From assembly GCA_003671275.1 (NCBI GenBank), contig QWPB01000056.1, positions 1 through 46,508 on the forward strand: a stretch of DNA of 46,508 nt. Reading direction: 5' to 3'. The notes under the pieces are model-generated. The model was not told where the DNA came from. It made no database searches and saw only the letters and a program-made list of their open reading frames with translations. Shown here piece by piece: positions 19,180 to 28,090 of the stretch. Positions within the stretch are counted from its first letter, which is position 1. Each line of letters starts with the position of its first letter. The translations under genes were made by a program, and so were the position numbers. This DNA is from Planctomycetota bacterium (GTDB taxonomy: Bacteria > Planctomycetota > Planctomycetia > Planctomycetales > Planctomycetaceae).

Positions 19180-20100
19180 ATGGTCGGTTTTCCTTTAAAG
19201 GGTGTGGTTCCTCCGCTGGTCACTCCGCTGGCCGGACGCGATCAGATCGATTTGCCAGCACTTTCGCGGCTCATCGAGCATGTCCTCGGAGGAGGAGTTC
19301 ACGGGGTGTTCCTCCTGGGCACCACCGGCGAGGGGCCCAGCCTGGGGCACGCGGCCCAGCGGTTGCTTGTTTCCGAAGCCACTCGACTTGTTCGGCAGCG
19401 CGTCCCGGTTCTGGTGGGAATCACCGACTCTTCGTTCAGCGAATCGCTCCAGCTGGCTCGTCATGCTGCCGACGTCGGGGCGGATGCGGTGGTGCTGGCC
19501 CCGCCGTTTTACTTCCCCATGCACCAGAATGACCTGCGGCACTACTGCACTGCCCTGGCCCGCGAAGTGCCCTTGCCTCTGTACCTGTACAACATGCCCA
19601 GCCACTGTAAGGTGTCGTTTGAGCTCGATACCGTACGATATCTGATCGATGAACCGAACATTGTGGGATTCAAGGACAGTTCGGGCCAGATGTTGTTCTT
19701 TAACCAGCTGCTGACAATGGCCCAGGAGCGGACCGACTTCAGCGTGCTGATGGGCCCCGAGGAACTGATGGCCGAAGGGGTGCTGATGGGCTGTCACGGC
19801 GGCGTCTGCGGAGGCGCGAATCTAGTGCCCCGGATGTATGTCGATATGTACGAGGCCGCCGTCACCGGGGATCTGCGTTTGGTTCACATTCTGCAGCAGC
19901 GGATCTTGCGGCTGTCAGCCAAGGTTTATGGGGTGGGCTATGCGCCGAGCAGCTACTTGACGGGACTCAAGGCCGCGCTGTCCCTGATTGGCCTGTGCGA
20001 CGACCGGCTGTCAGAGCCCTTGAGCTCGCTCCCGGAAGATCGTCGTGCGGTTCTGGCCCGACACCTGGTCGATCTCGGCATGACCATTACCCCGCATTGA
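19180..20100 (+). CDS. DapA-family (dihydrodipicolinate synthase/N-acetylneuraminate lyase) aldolase
   Basis: 306 residues from the ATG at 19180, where the protein begins like its family (MVGFPLKGVVPPLVTPL); an in-frame ATG at 19129 would add 17 residues. It is a TIM-barrel class I aldolase with FLLGTTGEGPSL for the pyruvate-carboxylate site, Y137 in YLYNMPSH and the Schiff-base lysine K165 in IVGFKDSSG. Family members condense or split pyruvate adducts, for example in lysine synthesis or sugar-acid breakdown. No lysine-pathway gene is near. The residue usually arginine that marks true DapA is not evident, so a sugar-acid aldolase is as likely. Confidence 0.88.
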   Translation: MVGFPLKGVVPPLVTPLAGRDQIDLPALSRLIEHVLGGGVHGVFLLGTTGEGPSLGHAAQRLLVSEATRLVRQRVPVLVGITDSSFSESLQLARHAADVGADAVVLAPPFYFPMHQNDLRHYCTALAREVPLPLYLYNMPSHCKVSFELDTVRYLIDEPNIVGFKDSSGQMLFFNQLLTMAQERTDFSVLMGPEELMAEGVLMGCHGGVCGGANLVPRMYVDMYEAAVTGDLRLVHILQQRILRLSAKVYGVGYAPSSYLTGLKAALSLIGLCDDRLSEPLSSLPEDRRAVLARHLVDLGMTITPH

Positions 20101-20203
20101 GACAGGAGGCAACCCGACCAGACGCTCCCTTCTACGCACGTCTCATGGAAGGTGGATGACTACAGAAGCATGGATTCTGCAACGGGCTGTTAACGCGTGC
20201 GGA

Positions 20204-20971
20204 CTATTTCCCGGCAGCCTTCTCACGGGTCCGACGAGCTTGGTACTCCGCAAGAATTCCCTCGGGATCATCATCGAACGCCTGTTTGCAGCCCGTACAG
20301 CAGACGTAGTACGACTGGCCTTTATGTTCCACTTTGATCGTCCCCAGTCCGCCGGTCACGACGCACTCTGGCTGTCCGCCGCCTGCCGCTGCCAGTCGAG
20401 TCCCTTCACGGGTGTAACCGACCTCCGCGATTCGAGTGTATGACTGCTGCTCCGTCCGGCGTTTCTCGAACAGGATCAATGTTCGCTGTTCGTTTAATGG
20501 GGTCAGCGTGATCCGGTGAACCTCCTCTTGCTCGTCCGGCGACGATTCACAAACGAGCTTGCCGTCAGCGAGCTTACCCAACAGCGTCCGGGCTGTTCCT
20601 TCCGGCGAGGTCCAGTGGATCTGGTACTCCCCGGGCTGGGCACCGGCGGTCAGCTTGAGCGTGGTTGCCAGTTTTCCCCTGGTGACGGTCCCGACCAGCG
20701 CGGTTTCGTTTTCAGAAAAACTCCATGCCCAGGCGGTATCCTCACGCCACGCTCCGGTGGGAGAGCCCCGGCGCGGCTGCCCCGTGCCCCGCCAGCCGCC
20801 GACCAGCCCGTTCCAGTGGGACAACGCCTCGCGGTGAGCAGCAATCGGCGCGGCCTTACCGCCTGTCGTCGTCGGAGAATCGGCCCAGGCAGCCAGCCAG
20901 CCGCTGACACCCAGTATGCCTGCTCCCAGCCAGCCCAGGATCTGTCGTGAGGACTGCGGCATTCTTCCCAC
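20204..20971 (-). CDS. Secreted protein with C-terminal YHS/TRASH-like metal-binding motif
   Basis: 255 residues. An N-terminal signal (LGWLGAGILGVSGWLAAWA) is followed by a beta-rich domain (about 45-190) with repeated strands (WNGLVGGWRGTGQPRRG, WAWSFSENETALVGTVTRG, RTLILFEKRR), like lipocalin-style ligand-binding domains. The C-terminus has PECVVTGGLGTIKVEHKG (residues 201-218) and YYVCCTGCKQAFDDDPEGIL (221-240), the pattern of YHS domains that bind heavy metals. Cysteines 203, 224, 225 and 228 are the likely ligands. An exported metal sensor or copper-handling role is possible, but no transporter is adjacent. The start could also be the ATG three codons in. Confidence 0.72.
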   Translation of the reverse strand: MGRMPQSSRQILGWLGAGILGVSGWLAAWADSPTTTGGKAAPIAAHREALSHWNGLVGGWRGTGQPRRGSPTGAWREDTAWAWSFSENETALVGTVTRGKLATTLKLTAGAQPGEYQIHWTSPEGTARTLLGKLADGKLVCESSPDEQEEVHRITLTPLNEQRTLILFEKRRTEQQSYTRIAEVGYTREGTRLAAAGGGQPECVVTGGLGTIKVEHKGQSYYVCCTGCKQAFDDDPEGILAEYQARRTREKAAGK

Positions 20972-21180
20972 TCCTTGTCATCCGTAGCTGCGAGAATTCC
21001 ACCACATCATCGGGAGACTCACTGCCTCTCAAACTACCGAATCACTCTTTACCCGTAAACACCGTAACACACGGTAGGTTCCTCAAAAAACAGCAATTTT
21101 CCCCCCATCTCCTGGGACTTCTGAATTCCTCCGTCCATTCGAGGGGGCGGCTGTCAACCCGGCCAATGTCATGGACCGAG

Positions 21181-21873
21181 TCATTCCACGGCGGCCAACG
21201 GAGACTCGATGGCATGCGACGGGCGGCGCAGTTCGTCGGCCATCGGCAAATCCTCTATCGATCGCAGTCCATACGACTCCAGAAACAATCGAGTCGTCCC
21301 GTACAGATAGGGACGTCCCAGCGAGTCGTGCTCGCCGACGATTTTCACTAGTCCACGTTCCATCAACTGCTTCAGCAATTCGACGGACTGAACTCCACGA
21401 ATCGATTCCAGGTCAGCCCGTGTCAGTGGTTGTCGATACGCAATGATTGTCAACGTCTCCATCGTGGGGGGAGACAGCTTCAGCCGGGCCTGACGTTCGT
21501 GAATCTTGTCCAGCCAGCGTTCAAATTCTGGTCGGGTCAGCAATTGATATCCCGTGGCGAGTCGTTCCACACGGAATGCACATCCGCTTTCGTCATAGTA
21601 CCCATTCAACTGTTCGATCAGCTCGACGGCATGGGTCGCTTCAGGGAGCGAGGCGAACTGCGCCAGCTTCTTGGATCCCAGCGGGCCACTGGCCACAAAC
21701 AGAGCCGCTTCCAGACGGGCCATGGCCGCCGTGCGCCGCGTGGCAACCCCCTCGGTATTTGTGGTGTCGGACTCGGCCACCCCGGATCGGGAACAGCCTC
21801 GCCCCCACCAGGACGCTGGCAATGCGCTCAGCGGGGAGGTCCAGACCGGTAGACCGGAAGACAGTTCCAACAT
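21181..21873 (-). CDS. scpB: Segregation and condensation protein B
   Basis: 230 residues. From about residue 52 the protein reads MARLEAALFVASGPLGSKKLAQ, followed by two winged-helix domains with SPPTMETLTIIAYRQPLTRADLE and IRGVQSVELLKQLMERGLVKIVG, then RPYLYGTTRLFLESYGLRSIEDLP. This is the standard ScpB pattern. ScpB dimers bind ScpA and load onto SMC to compact chromosomes. No scpA is next to it. About 50 N-terminal residues have no family match, so an internal start near residue 51 is possible. The gene lies 41 bases after the membrane-anchored protein on the same strand, so the two are probably one operon. Confidence 0.9.
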   Translation of the reverse strand: MLELSSGLPVWTSPLSALPASWWGRGCSRSGVAESDTTNTEGVATRRTAAMARLEAALFVASGPLGSKKLAQFASLPEATHAVELIEQLNGYYDESGCAFRVERLATGYQLLTRPEFERWLDKIHERQARLKLSPPTMETLTIIAYRQPLTRADLESIRGVQSVELLKQLMERGLVKIVGEHDSLGRPYLYGTTRLFLESYGLRSIEDLPMADELRRPSHAIESPLAAVE

Positions 21874-21914
21874 GCGTTATCCGCCCATCATTCGACGTAT
21901 CCCGCGAACGAACA

Positions 21915-22658
21915 TTACCGAGCGTTGCGAGCCACTGGCTGACGTTCTTTCCACCGCTGGGCCAGCCACGTATCAATCTGCCCCAGGACTTCACTCACCG
22001 CCTGGTCGGGATCCGCCGATTCCGCTTCAAATCGCTGAATGACGCGGGGATCATCTCCCGGTGTGAACAGACAGACGAACAACCACGTATCGGGATCCGC
22101 ACCGGGCTGCAGGTGATAAGTTTTCACCTGCAGCATATTCAGCTTCTTCAAGGCTTCTTTCATCGTCATGGGAACTGCGGAAGACGGATTGCCCTGAGAA
22201 TCCTGTTCCAGGGGCCGGTGATCCTTTTGTGCCGTCTGGTCGTCATCCAACCGGCTCGATCGATCTTCACGATCAGAGTCGCGCCCGGCCAGCAGCCGGC
22301 TGCGTCCGCTCGACGCGCGGTCGGCACTCTCCTGGAGTCGACGGCTGGAATCCTTGAACTTCGAAAACCCGAGGGCATCCTTGTCATCGGCGGGTTCGGT
22401 ATCCCGGTCGTCGGTCAAAGACTCGGTGTCGGCATCCCAGCTGGGAGCCTCATCGAATTCTTCCCATTCGTCAGTGTTTCGAGAGGATGCGCGACGCGAA
22501 TCCTGACTTTCTCCACCGGCATCAAAGTTCCCGAAGCCCCGGGGAGCGGCGATGACATTGGCCAGCGGGGGGACGCCGAATACGGCCATCAACCCGACAG
22601 CTGCCACGGGAATCGACACCAGAAACGTCACGATCGTGCTACCGGCTCTCGAACTCAT
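21915..22658 (-). CDS. Membrane-anchored protein with long charged linker, unknown function
   Basis: 247 residues from the ATG at 22658, chosen because GGAGG precedes it by seven bases. One hydrophobic segment near the start (TIVTFLVSIPVAAVGLMAVFG) is followed by a long, highly charged, disordered stretch rich in Asp, Glu, Arg and Ser (about 45-155). A compact C-terminal domain then begins at MTMKEALKKLNMLQVKTYHL and runs to the end. It is not recognised. The layout suggests an anchor, a flexible tether and a small folded head in the periplasm. It is upstream of scpB in the same direction. Confidence 0.75.
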   Translation of the reverse strand: MSSRAGSTIVTFLVSIPVAAVGLMAVFGVPPLANVIAAPRGFGNFDAGGESQDSRRASSRNTDEWEEFDEAPSWDADTESLTDDRDTEPADDKDALGFSKFKDSSRRLQESADRASSGRSRLLAGRDSDREDRSSRLDDDQTAQKDHRPLEQDSQGNPSSAVPMTMKEALKKLNMLQVKTYHLQPGADPDTWLFVCLFTPGDDPRVIQRFEAESADPDQAVSEVLGQIDTWLAQRWKERQPVARNAR

Positions 22659-22939
22659 CGAAAGACCTCCATGCCGTCCCACTGTCACGTCTCGCATCCC
22701 ATTGATGCGAATACTCGCCAATCCATGGCAGAATGACCTGCACCGGCAGAACCCGCCGGTCGCGGGGACGGGAAGATAAACCGGGATTGAGGAATTGGGC
22801 AATACAAGTTCCACCGATTTGTGCCGGCCGCTTGGTTCAAGCTCCGCACACTCAGTCAGCAATGGACTTTCCGCTATGATAACCGGTGCCCCGGCCATTC
22901 GCCGGTAAGCCTGCCACCGCTGCCGTTGCCGAGTCTTCC

Positions 22940-23467
22940 ATGGTTGCTTCGAATCCACCGCGTGACTATCTGATCCGGTACGGTGTCGTCCCCGAGGTCG
23001 CTCGTTGCCAGATTGTTCCAGGTATTTCGCGTCCTGAACGCGGTGCCGCGGTGGTCGTCCAGACGCATCGCGGTCCTCAACTCGGGGAAGTCCTGGGGGA
23101 TCTCCGGGCCGAAGCCGATAATCCACCCGCCTTCACCGTCCTTCGAACTGCCACAGCCACTGATCTGGACCAGGCCCGCCAACAGGCCGAGCAATCCGCC
23201 GCCGAGTTCGCGGACTGGACCAACCGGATTGCCGAATGGAATCTCGATCTTCAGCTGATTGACATCGAGTGGACACTTGATGGGTCCAAACGAGTCCTCT
23301 ACGTATTGAACGAGCGCGGGCCGGAATGCACGCGACTCGCCATCCAGGCCGCTGCGTCTGGATTCGGAATCATTGAAGTTCAACCCGTCGGGGCCGAGGG
23401 CCTCATCAGCCAGCCCGAAGTCTCAGGCGGCGGTTGCGGTACAGGCGGATGCGGCTGCAGCCACTAG
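22940..23467 (+). CDS. PSP1-domain protein with Gly/Cys tail
   Basis: 175 residues from the ATG at 22940; an in-frame GTG at 22886 is the other option. The N-terminal part (YLIRYGVVPEVARCQIV ... GAAVVVQTHRGPQLGEVLGD) and the later LQLIDIEWTLDGSKRVLYVL resemble PSP1 domains, as in RicT/YaaT proteins that act in RNA processing complexes. The C-terminus is GGGCGTGGCGCSH, three cysteines and a histidine among glycines, which could hold a metal or Fe-S centre. It is divergent from the scpB operon. I rate the PSP1 match as likely, not certain. Confidence 0.68.
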   Translation: MVASNPPRDYLIRYGVVPEVARCQIVPGISRPERGAAVVVQTHRGPQLGEVLGDLRAEADNPPAFTVLRTATATDLDQARQQAEQSAAEFADWTNRIAEWNLDLQLIDIEWTLDGSKRVLYVLNERGPECTRLAIQAAASGFGIIEVQPVGAEGLISQPEVSGGGCGTGGCGCSH

Positions 23468-24026
23468 AGCCGTTCTGATTCGGCTTTCCGTTCATGCAGG
23501 CAAGCCTGGGCCTGTGCCTCAAGTCTTGGTGTGGTGTCGCTCAAATCAGCGGGATCACAGACACCGCGGGGGGGAGGGGGGGGCACCGGTTGGCTGGCTT
23601 TGCAGCCTGAGGCGCTGTCGGTTTGGCGGACAGTCCAACTCCTTATTTTCTCGCGGTCGTGTGACCGGTCTGGTGGAGTTCGAACTGATGGGGTGAGTGG
23701 TAACCGAATGAGCTGTGTTTGCGTTCGAGATTGTAGTACGCGAGGTAGTCGCACAAGTCTCGCCGATTTATGGCGACACGCCTACCCGAAGACCAAGACG
23801 TGACGCAGCACTAGGGAATTCGTCAGCATTGTTAACCGGTCTGAACAGGGGCGCTGGAGTTTCCCCAAGCATGGAGAATTCGAAACGCAGGGCCGAACTC
23901 AGCCGGTCGGCGAGTCGATCTCACGGTATTGCCGTCAGGCTGTGGTGCCAGTAACGCTGATTTCGGGGGAATGTTCCAATGGTGTTGGGACGAATCGCCG
24001 TCAGGACATCGGGCAATCGTCAGGGT
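23468..24026. other. 559-base intergenic region with transposase remnant
   Basis: It contains the IS3-type remnant at 23643-23778 and, at about 23571-23586, two G runs (seven and eight bases) split by a single A on the plus strand. The rest, 23780-24026, shows no gene. Confidence 0.5.
23643..23778 (-). pseudogene. C-terminal fragment of an IS3-family transposase (DDE integrase core)
   Basis: On the minus strand, a frame ending at the TAA at 23645-23643 reads ...INRRDLCDYLAYYNLERK, then HSSFGYHSPHQFELHQTGH. The pattern YN-x(2)-R-x-H-S-x(2)-G-Y-x-S-P is the characteristic end of IS3/rve integrase domains, just after the catalytic glutamate. Only about 40 residues remain and no start or upstream catalytic motifs are present; an in-frame stop lies a short way upstream. 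No terminal inverted repeats are evident. It is a dead remnant of an insertion between the PSP1 gene and mnmE. Confidence 0.65.
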
Positions 24027-25403
24027 TTACTTGCCGATGCAGAAGCGACTGAAAATTCGGTCGAGGATATCATCGGTATGAACGGCTCCGCAGACCTCCC
24101 CCAAGGCATCCAAAGCGGCCCTCAACTCCATCGAAAGCAACTCATCCCCCAGTTGATTGGCAGCCGCCGATTCAGCACTTCGCAGGGCGTGAACACAGCG
24201 TTCCAACGCATCGTGGGACCGGGCTGCCGTGGAAGCCAACCACTCCCCATGATGAGCGGCCCGGCGTTGAAAATGGTCCTCGATCATGGCTCGCAGACCT
24301 CCGAGACCCTCTCCGGTTTCCGCAGACACAACTTGTCCCGTCGGGAGCGGCTGCGGTCCAGCGCGGTCCGCCTGGGTGTATATCCGCAGGGCGGCATGCG
24401 GGGCGTTCTCCAGTTGTTTCCACGCGAGATCATCGATGGCTGCGTCGGCTTCCGACAGCATCAGGGACGAACACCAGAGAACCAGATCGGCGGAGGCTAC
24501 CTGCTCACGGCGCAGGGCTTCAGCCGCTGCGGCGATTCCCGAGGAGGACTCATCCAGCCCGGCGGTGTCGAGTAATGTCCAGCGGAATTTTCCGCTGGAC
24601 ATCTCGACCGACAAGACATCCCGCGTCGTTCCCGCGACGGCAGAGACAATCGCCCGTTGTGCCCCTCCCAGACGGTTAAACAGCGTGCTTTTGCCCGCAT
24701 TAGGCAACCCTGCCAGCACCACTTGTGGCAAGCCTCCTCCTGCCATGCGTGCGGTGCCCTGTTGCCAGAGTTCTTCCACCAGCGTTCGGACTTCCCGTAT
24801 CCGCGCCATCAGTAATGGCCGTTGCACGAATTCGATATCTTCTTCGACAAAATCCAGCCCCGCTTCCAGATCGGCCAGATGCAGCAACAGGGACTCACGG
24901 ACCTGTGTAATCCGGTGTGACAGCCCCCCCGCCAGTTGCGACAGCGCTGCATGCAATTGCTCATGATCGGTGGCGTCGATGACCCCCAGAACCGCCTCCG
25001 CCTGAAAAAGGTCGACCCGGCCCGCCAAAAACGCTCGCAATGTGAACTCACCAGCTCGTGCGGGCCGAGCCCCGTCCCGGTAACACTGCGTCAGGACGGC
25101 ATCGACAATCTGCGGGGAACCAATCATCTGTATTTCGGCGGATGGCTGCCCGGTATAACTGCGCTGCGTGGGCCAGACCCACAAATCGACGGGAACCGGC
25201 CCCCGCCACCCTTCGAGGGTGTACTGTCCCACGATCCGATGAGCCCGTTTCAGGTGCGAGAGTGCTGCCGCTGGCTGAAAACGCTGTCGCAGCAGCTCAA
25301 CCACCGAGGCTCCGCTCAGACGGATGACGCTGCGTGCAGCGGTCCCCGGGGGCGTAGCCACGGCGGCGATCAGATCTTCCATTCCAAGGGAAGTCCCTTC
25401 CAT
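24027..25403 (-). CDS. mnmE: tRNA modification GTPase MnmE (TrmE)
   Basis: 458 residues, complete to the essential C-terminal CIGK (455-458). The N-terminal folate-binding domain starts LIAAVATPPGTAARSVIRLSG. The G domain inserted in the helical domain has G1 GLPNAGKST (232-240), G2 GTTRD (258-262) and G3 DTAG (279-282). With MnmG it makes the 5-carboxymethylaminomethyl (or related) group on U34 of several tRNAs. Odd point: the G4 motif expected as NKxD appears as TQAD (343-346), so both the Asn and the Lys are replaced while the Asp is kept. It is 21 bases downstream of a membrane protein gene on the same strand. Confidence 0.94.
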   Translation of the reverse strand: MEGTSLGMEDLIAAVATPPGTAARSVIRLSGASVVELLRQRFQPAAALSHLKRAHRIVGQYTLEGWRGPVPVDLWVWPTQRSYTGQPSAEIQMIGSPQIVDAVLTQCYRDGARPARAGEFTLRAFLAGRVDLFQAEAVLGVIDATDHEQLHAALSQLAGGLSHRITQVRESLLLHLADLEAGLDFVEEDIEFVQRPLLMARIREVRTLVEELWQQGTARMAGGGLPQVVLAGLPNAGKSTLFNRLGGAQRAIVSAVAGTTRDVLSVEMSSGKFRWTLLDTAGLDESSSGIAAAAEALRREQVASADLVLWCSSLMLSEADAAIDDLAWKQLENAPHAALRIYTQADRAGPQPLPTGQVVSAETGEGLGGLRAMIEDHFQRRAAHHGEWLASTAARSHDALERCVHALRSAESAAANQLGDELLSMELRAALDALGEVCGAVHTDDILDRIFSRFCIGK

Positions 25404-25424
25404 CGACGAATCCCCAGGGAGTGC

Positions 25425-26660
25425 TCAAGGGGTGGGACGGCTGGTGCTTTGTCGCCGTTCAGCTGCCGGTATCCCGACCAGCGGGAGTTCGTTTCCCGTC
25501 AGTCGACGTTCGGCTCCCAACTGGTCCAGTGGCGTCGAGTCAACGCTCTTGCGTAGCAGCAGAAAGATGACAGTCACCGACGACCAGAACAAACTGTGAG
25601 CCAGGGCATTTGTCCCTAAACGAAAGACCTGCCGCCAGAGTTTCACGAGCGGGGGGCCTCCCGCACTGGTTTGGGAAACTCCGGCAAACCGTTCAACGAC
25701 AGCATCACTGGCCCCCGCGTCGAATGACTGCAGTGCCAGGGTTTCAGCGGATGCCGCCAGCCACCGTACCGCAAACATCCCCCCCCCGCAGAGCCCGATT
25801 GCGAAACAGACCATCCAGAGCAAATACCAAGGTCGACTGAACAGGTAGTTGTACGACCGGCTGAGGCCATCGAAAGCGTCCGTTCCTTCGATGCTGACCG
25901 TGGCGATCATCAGGGGCCAGCAAATCGTCAAACCAAAGAGCATCAGGGTCAGCCCACCGCCACACATCCAGACAATCGGCCAGGCCGCCGCGACCAATGG
26001 TTCGCCCAGGCCCGCGATCCGTGTCAGCCCACCGGCCACGACACAGGGTAACCACAATCCGATGATCCCGATCAGAGGCAGCAGCGGTGCCGAGAAAGCC
26101 GAAAGAAATCGCGAACGACAGTATCGCCAGGCTTCGCCCCAGCCGGTGTCGCGTCCCAGAAAGTCGAGTGCCGCCAGTCGGCAGAGCAGTGTTCCCAGCA
26201 CCGCCCACACCGCCCATGTCCAGAGCAGCTCAAGCATTCGCAGCGAGGTTCGGCCCCAACGAAATCGCGGTCCCAAGATCTGTTGCCCTTGTCCATAAAC
26301 ATTGTGAACAGGCGTCAGTACGGCGGGCCCCTGCAGGATCGATTCTTGCAGAATCACAGCCGGATTGGCGAAGATCTGTTCGGTGCCCGGCAAAGACCGG
26401 GACGACGGGTGGAATAAACCTTCCGGGGACCAGGGGAGCGGGACCGTGTGAGATTGTGCATCGAACTTCTGACGAATCAGGGACGGAATCCCCAGTAGTA
26501 CCAAGGCCATCAGCGAAAGAATTAATTTGCGAGGATCAAATGCCAGACGAAGGATCGCTGGCAGATGCAGCCACGGCAACCACCGCCGCAGCCGTGCGGC
26601 ATCGGTCAGGAAAAACTCTTCCTGGAGAGCGTCAGGAGTCACCGGGGGCAAAGCTGTCAT
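25425..26660 (-). CDS. Multi-pass membrane protein, unknown function
   Basis: 411 residues with no named family I recognise. After a soluble N-terminus (about 1-40), hydrophobic segments lie at about 45-62, 140-162, 187-212, 224-250, 272-296 and 368-386. A loop of about 80 residues after the first segment is likely outside. The middle, GGGLTLMLFGLTICWPLMIATVSIEGTDAFDGLSRSYNY in shortened form GGLTLMLFGLTICWPLM and DAFDGLSRSYNYLFSRPW, recalls DUF4013- or YIP1-like membrane proteins, in which a D-A-F-x-x-L-S-R motif is common. It is upstream of mnmE by 21 bases, so co-transcribed, but no functional link is known. Confidence 0.8.
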   Translation of the reverse strand: MTALPPVTPDALQEEFFLTDAARLRRWLPWLHLPAILRLAFDPRKLILSLMALVLLGIPSLIRQKFDAQSHTVPLPWSPEGLFHPSSRSLPGTEQIFANPAVILQESILQGPAVLTPVHNVYGQGQQILGPRFRWGRTSLRMLELLWTWAVWAVLGTLLCRLAALDFLGRDTGWGEAWRYCRSRFLSAFSAPLLPLIGIIGLWLPCVVAGGLTRIAGLGEPLVAAAWPIVWMCGGGLTLMLFGLTICWPLMIATVSIEGTDAFDGLSRSYNYLFSRPWYLLWMVCFAIGLCGGGMFAVRWLAASAETLALQSFDAGASDAVVERFAGVSQTSAGGPPLVKLWRQVFRLGTNALAHSLFWSSVTVIFLLLRKSVDSTPLDQLGAERRLTGNELPLVGIPAAERRQSTSRPTP

Positions 26661-26894
26661 ACCCGCAGTTTACTGGCGGATCAGTAGGAGTGAAGTGGAC
26701 CCCGGCTCGGGGAGTCATTCTTCAACCCGTTAACCTGTCACTCAACGTTTGACCACCACTGCGGGGCGTCTTTTTACGGACGACTTCAGAGTACGACAAC
26801 CTTCTCGGTGCCGATGGGCGGATGCATGTTTTCAGCCTTGCGGAATGCGTGCCGAGGTTCTGTAATTGCGCAGGCACCAGCGTTCCCGTAATCT

Positions 26895-27545
26895 TCAGTA
26901 AGTCAATTCGCGGATCGCTTCTTCCTGGATCATCCGCTCGACGAATCGCTCCTGATCCTGGGGGCGCCCGCGCAACGTCCATGTACTGGTGATCGTGGCG
27001 ACCGTTTTGCTGCGATGGCGTTCAAATACCTGTAATGAGCAGGCCTGAACGGCCTCTTCAATCCGCAGTAGTTGATCCGCGTTCTCGGTGGATAGAACCA
27101 TCTTGTACTGCCGAGTCTCACGTTTGCGGTCGATCCAACGTTCCAGCAGGGGGAAGACCACCAGCACGATCAGCGTGATGCCCAGTGTCATCCCAATGAC
27201 GTGCAGTTGCCCCGCTCCGACTCCCATACCCAGCGCTGCGGATAGCCAGATCGTTGCCGCCGTGGTCAGGCCCCCCACACGTCCGCCGTCACGCATGATG
27301 GCTCCCGCGCCCAGGAAGCCAATTCCCGTCACGATATTCGCTGTGACGCGCGACGTTGCTGCGTCGGGCATGCTCTCCGACAGGATCGTAAACAGAGCTG
27401 AACCCAATGTAATCAGGATGATGGTTCGGAAACCCGCCGATTTGTCGCGGTATTCCCGCTCGGCCCCGATGACTCCCCCCACAGCCACGGCGAGACACAG
27501 GCGAATCAGTATTTCGCCATCATGGGGGGACAGTATCGAATCCAT
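26895..27545 (-). CDS. MgtC/SapB family membrane protein
   Basis: 216 residues. The N-terminal half has four to five hydrophobic helices with the MgtC/SapB signature: LIRLCLAVAVGGVIGAEREY, GFRTIILITLGSALFT, then NIVTGIGFLGAGAIMRDG and VGGLTTAATIWLSAALGMG. The C-terminal half (about 140-216) is a soluble ACT-like domain. MgtC proteins inhibit the F1Fo ATP synthase or help bacteria cope with low Mg2+; environmental homologs have no settled role. It is divergent from the DUF1653 gene, with a 289-base gap. Confidence 0.9.
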   Translation of the reverse strand: MDSILSPHDGEILIRLCLAVAVGGVIGAEREYRDKSAGFRTIILITLGSALFTILSESMPDAATSRVTANIVTGIGFLGAGAIMRDGGRVGGLTTAATIWLSAALGMGVGAGQLHVIGMTLGITLIVLVVFPLLERWIDRKRETRQYKMVLSTENADQLLRIEEAVQACSLQVFERHRSKTVATITSTWTLRGRPQDQERFVERMIQEEAIRELTY

Positions 27546-27834
27546 GGAAGTTCATCGCTGCCCAAGGGGATATGAAGATCAGTGATTCAGGTTTGAGCGG
27601 TCAGGACGGGCTCCCGCGACACTTCCCACACGGCATGTTGCAACCCACAAACAGCTGGGGACCGCAACCCACGTAGTGCCGCCGCAGACGCTGCGACCAC
27701 GACATCGAAACACGCGATGGTGTATTATCACAACGGTTTCGAGAATGCGAATGCTGCAGTATCGAACCGTACACCGGGAGGCTTTCTCGCGGGCTGCCGA
27801 CCCCGTTCGTCCCCTTCAACAAAGATCTCGATTC

Positions 27835-28059
27835 ATGCCTGAGTCTGCTCTGCCACTCGGACGTTACCGTCACTACAAAGGGAACGAGTACACCGTACTC
27901 GGGATCGCGCGGCACAGTGAGACCGAAGAGCCACTGGTGGTCTACCAGCAGGAATATGGCGAACGGGGACTGTGGGTCCGACCGTTGGGTATGTTTCTGG
28001 AAACCGTGGTGGTCCACGGCGAGACGGTCCCGCGTTTTCAGCGGGTGGGAAGCCCCTAA
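27835..28059 (+). CDS. DUF1653 domain protein
   Basis: 74 residues from the ATG at 27835; the longer upstream frame is not similar to the family. It consists almost entirely of the DUF1653 domain: PLGRYRHYKGNEYTVLGIAR, HSETEEPLVVYQQEYGERGL and WVRPLGMFLETV, ending with VPRF. The domain is small, beta-rich and of unknown function, often found as a stand-alone cytosolic protein. It converges on lpd with a 31-base gap. Confidence 0.9.
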   Translation: MPESALPLGRYRHYKGNEYTVLGIARHSETEEPLVVYQQEYGERGLWVRPLGMFLETVVVHGETVPRFQRVGSP

Positions 28060-28090
28060 TAACCTGCGCGATGTTCGCCCGTGCGGCACA

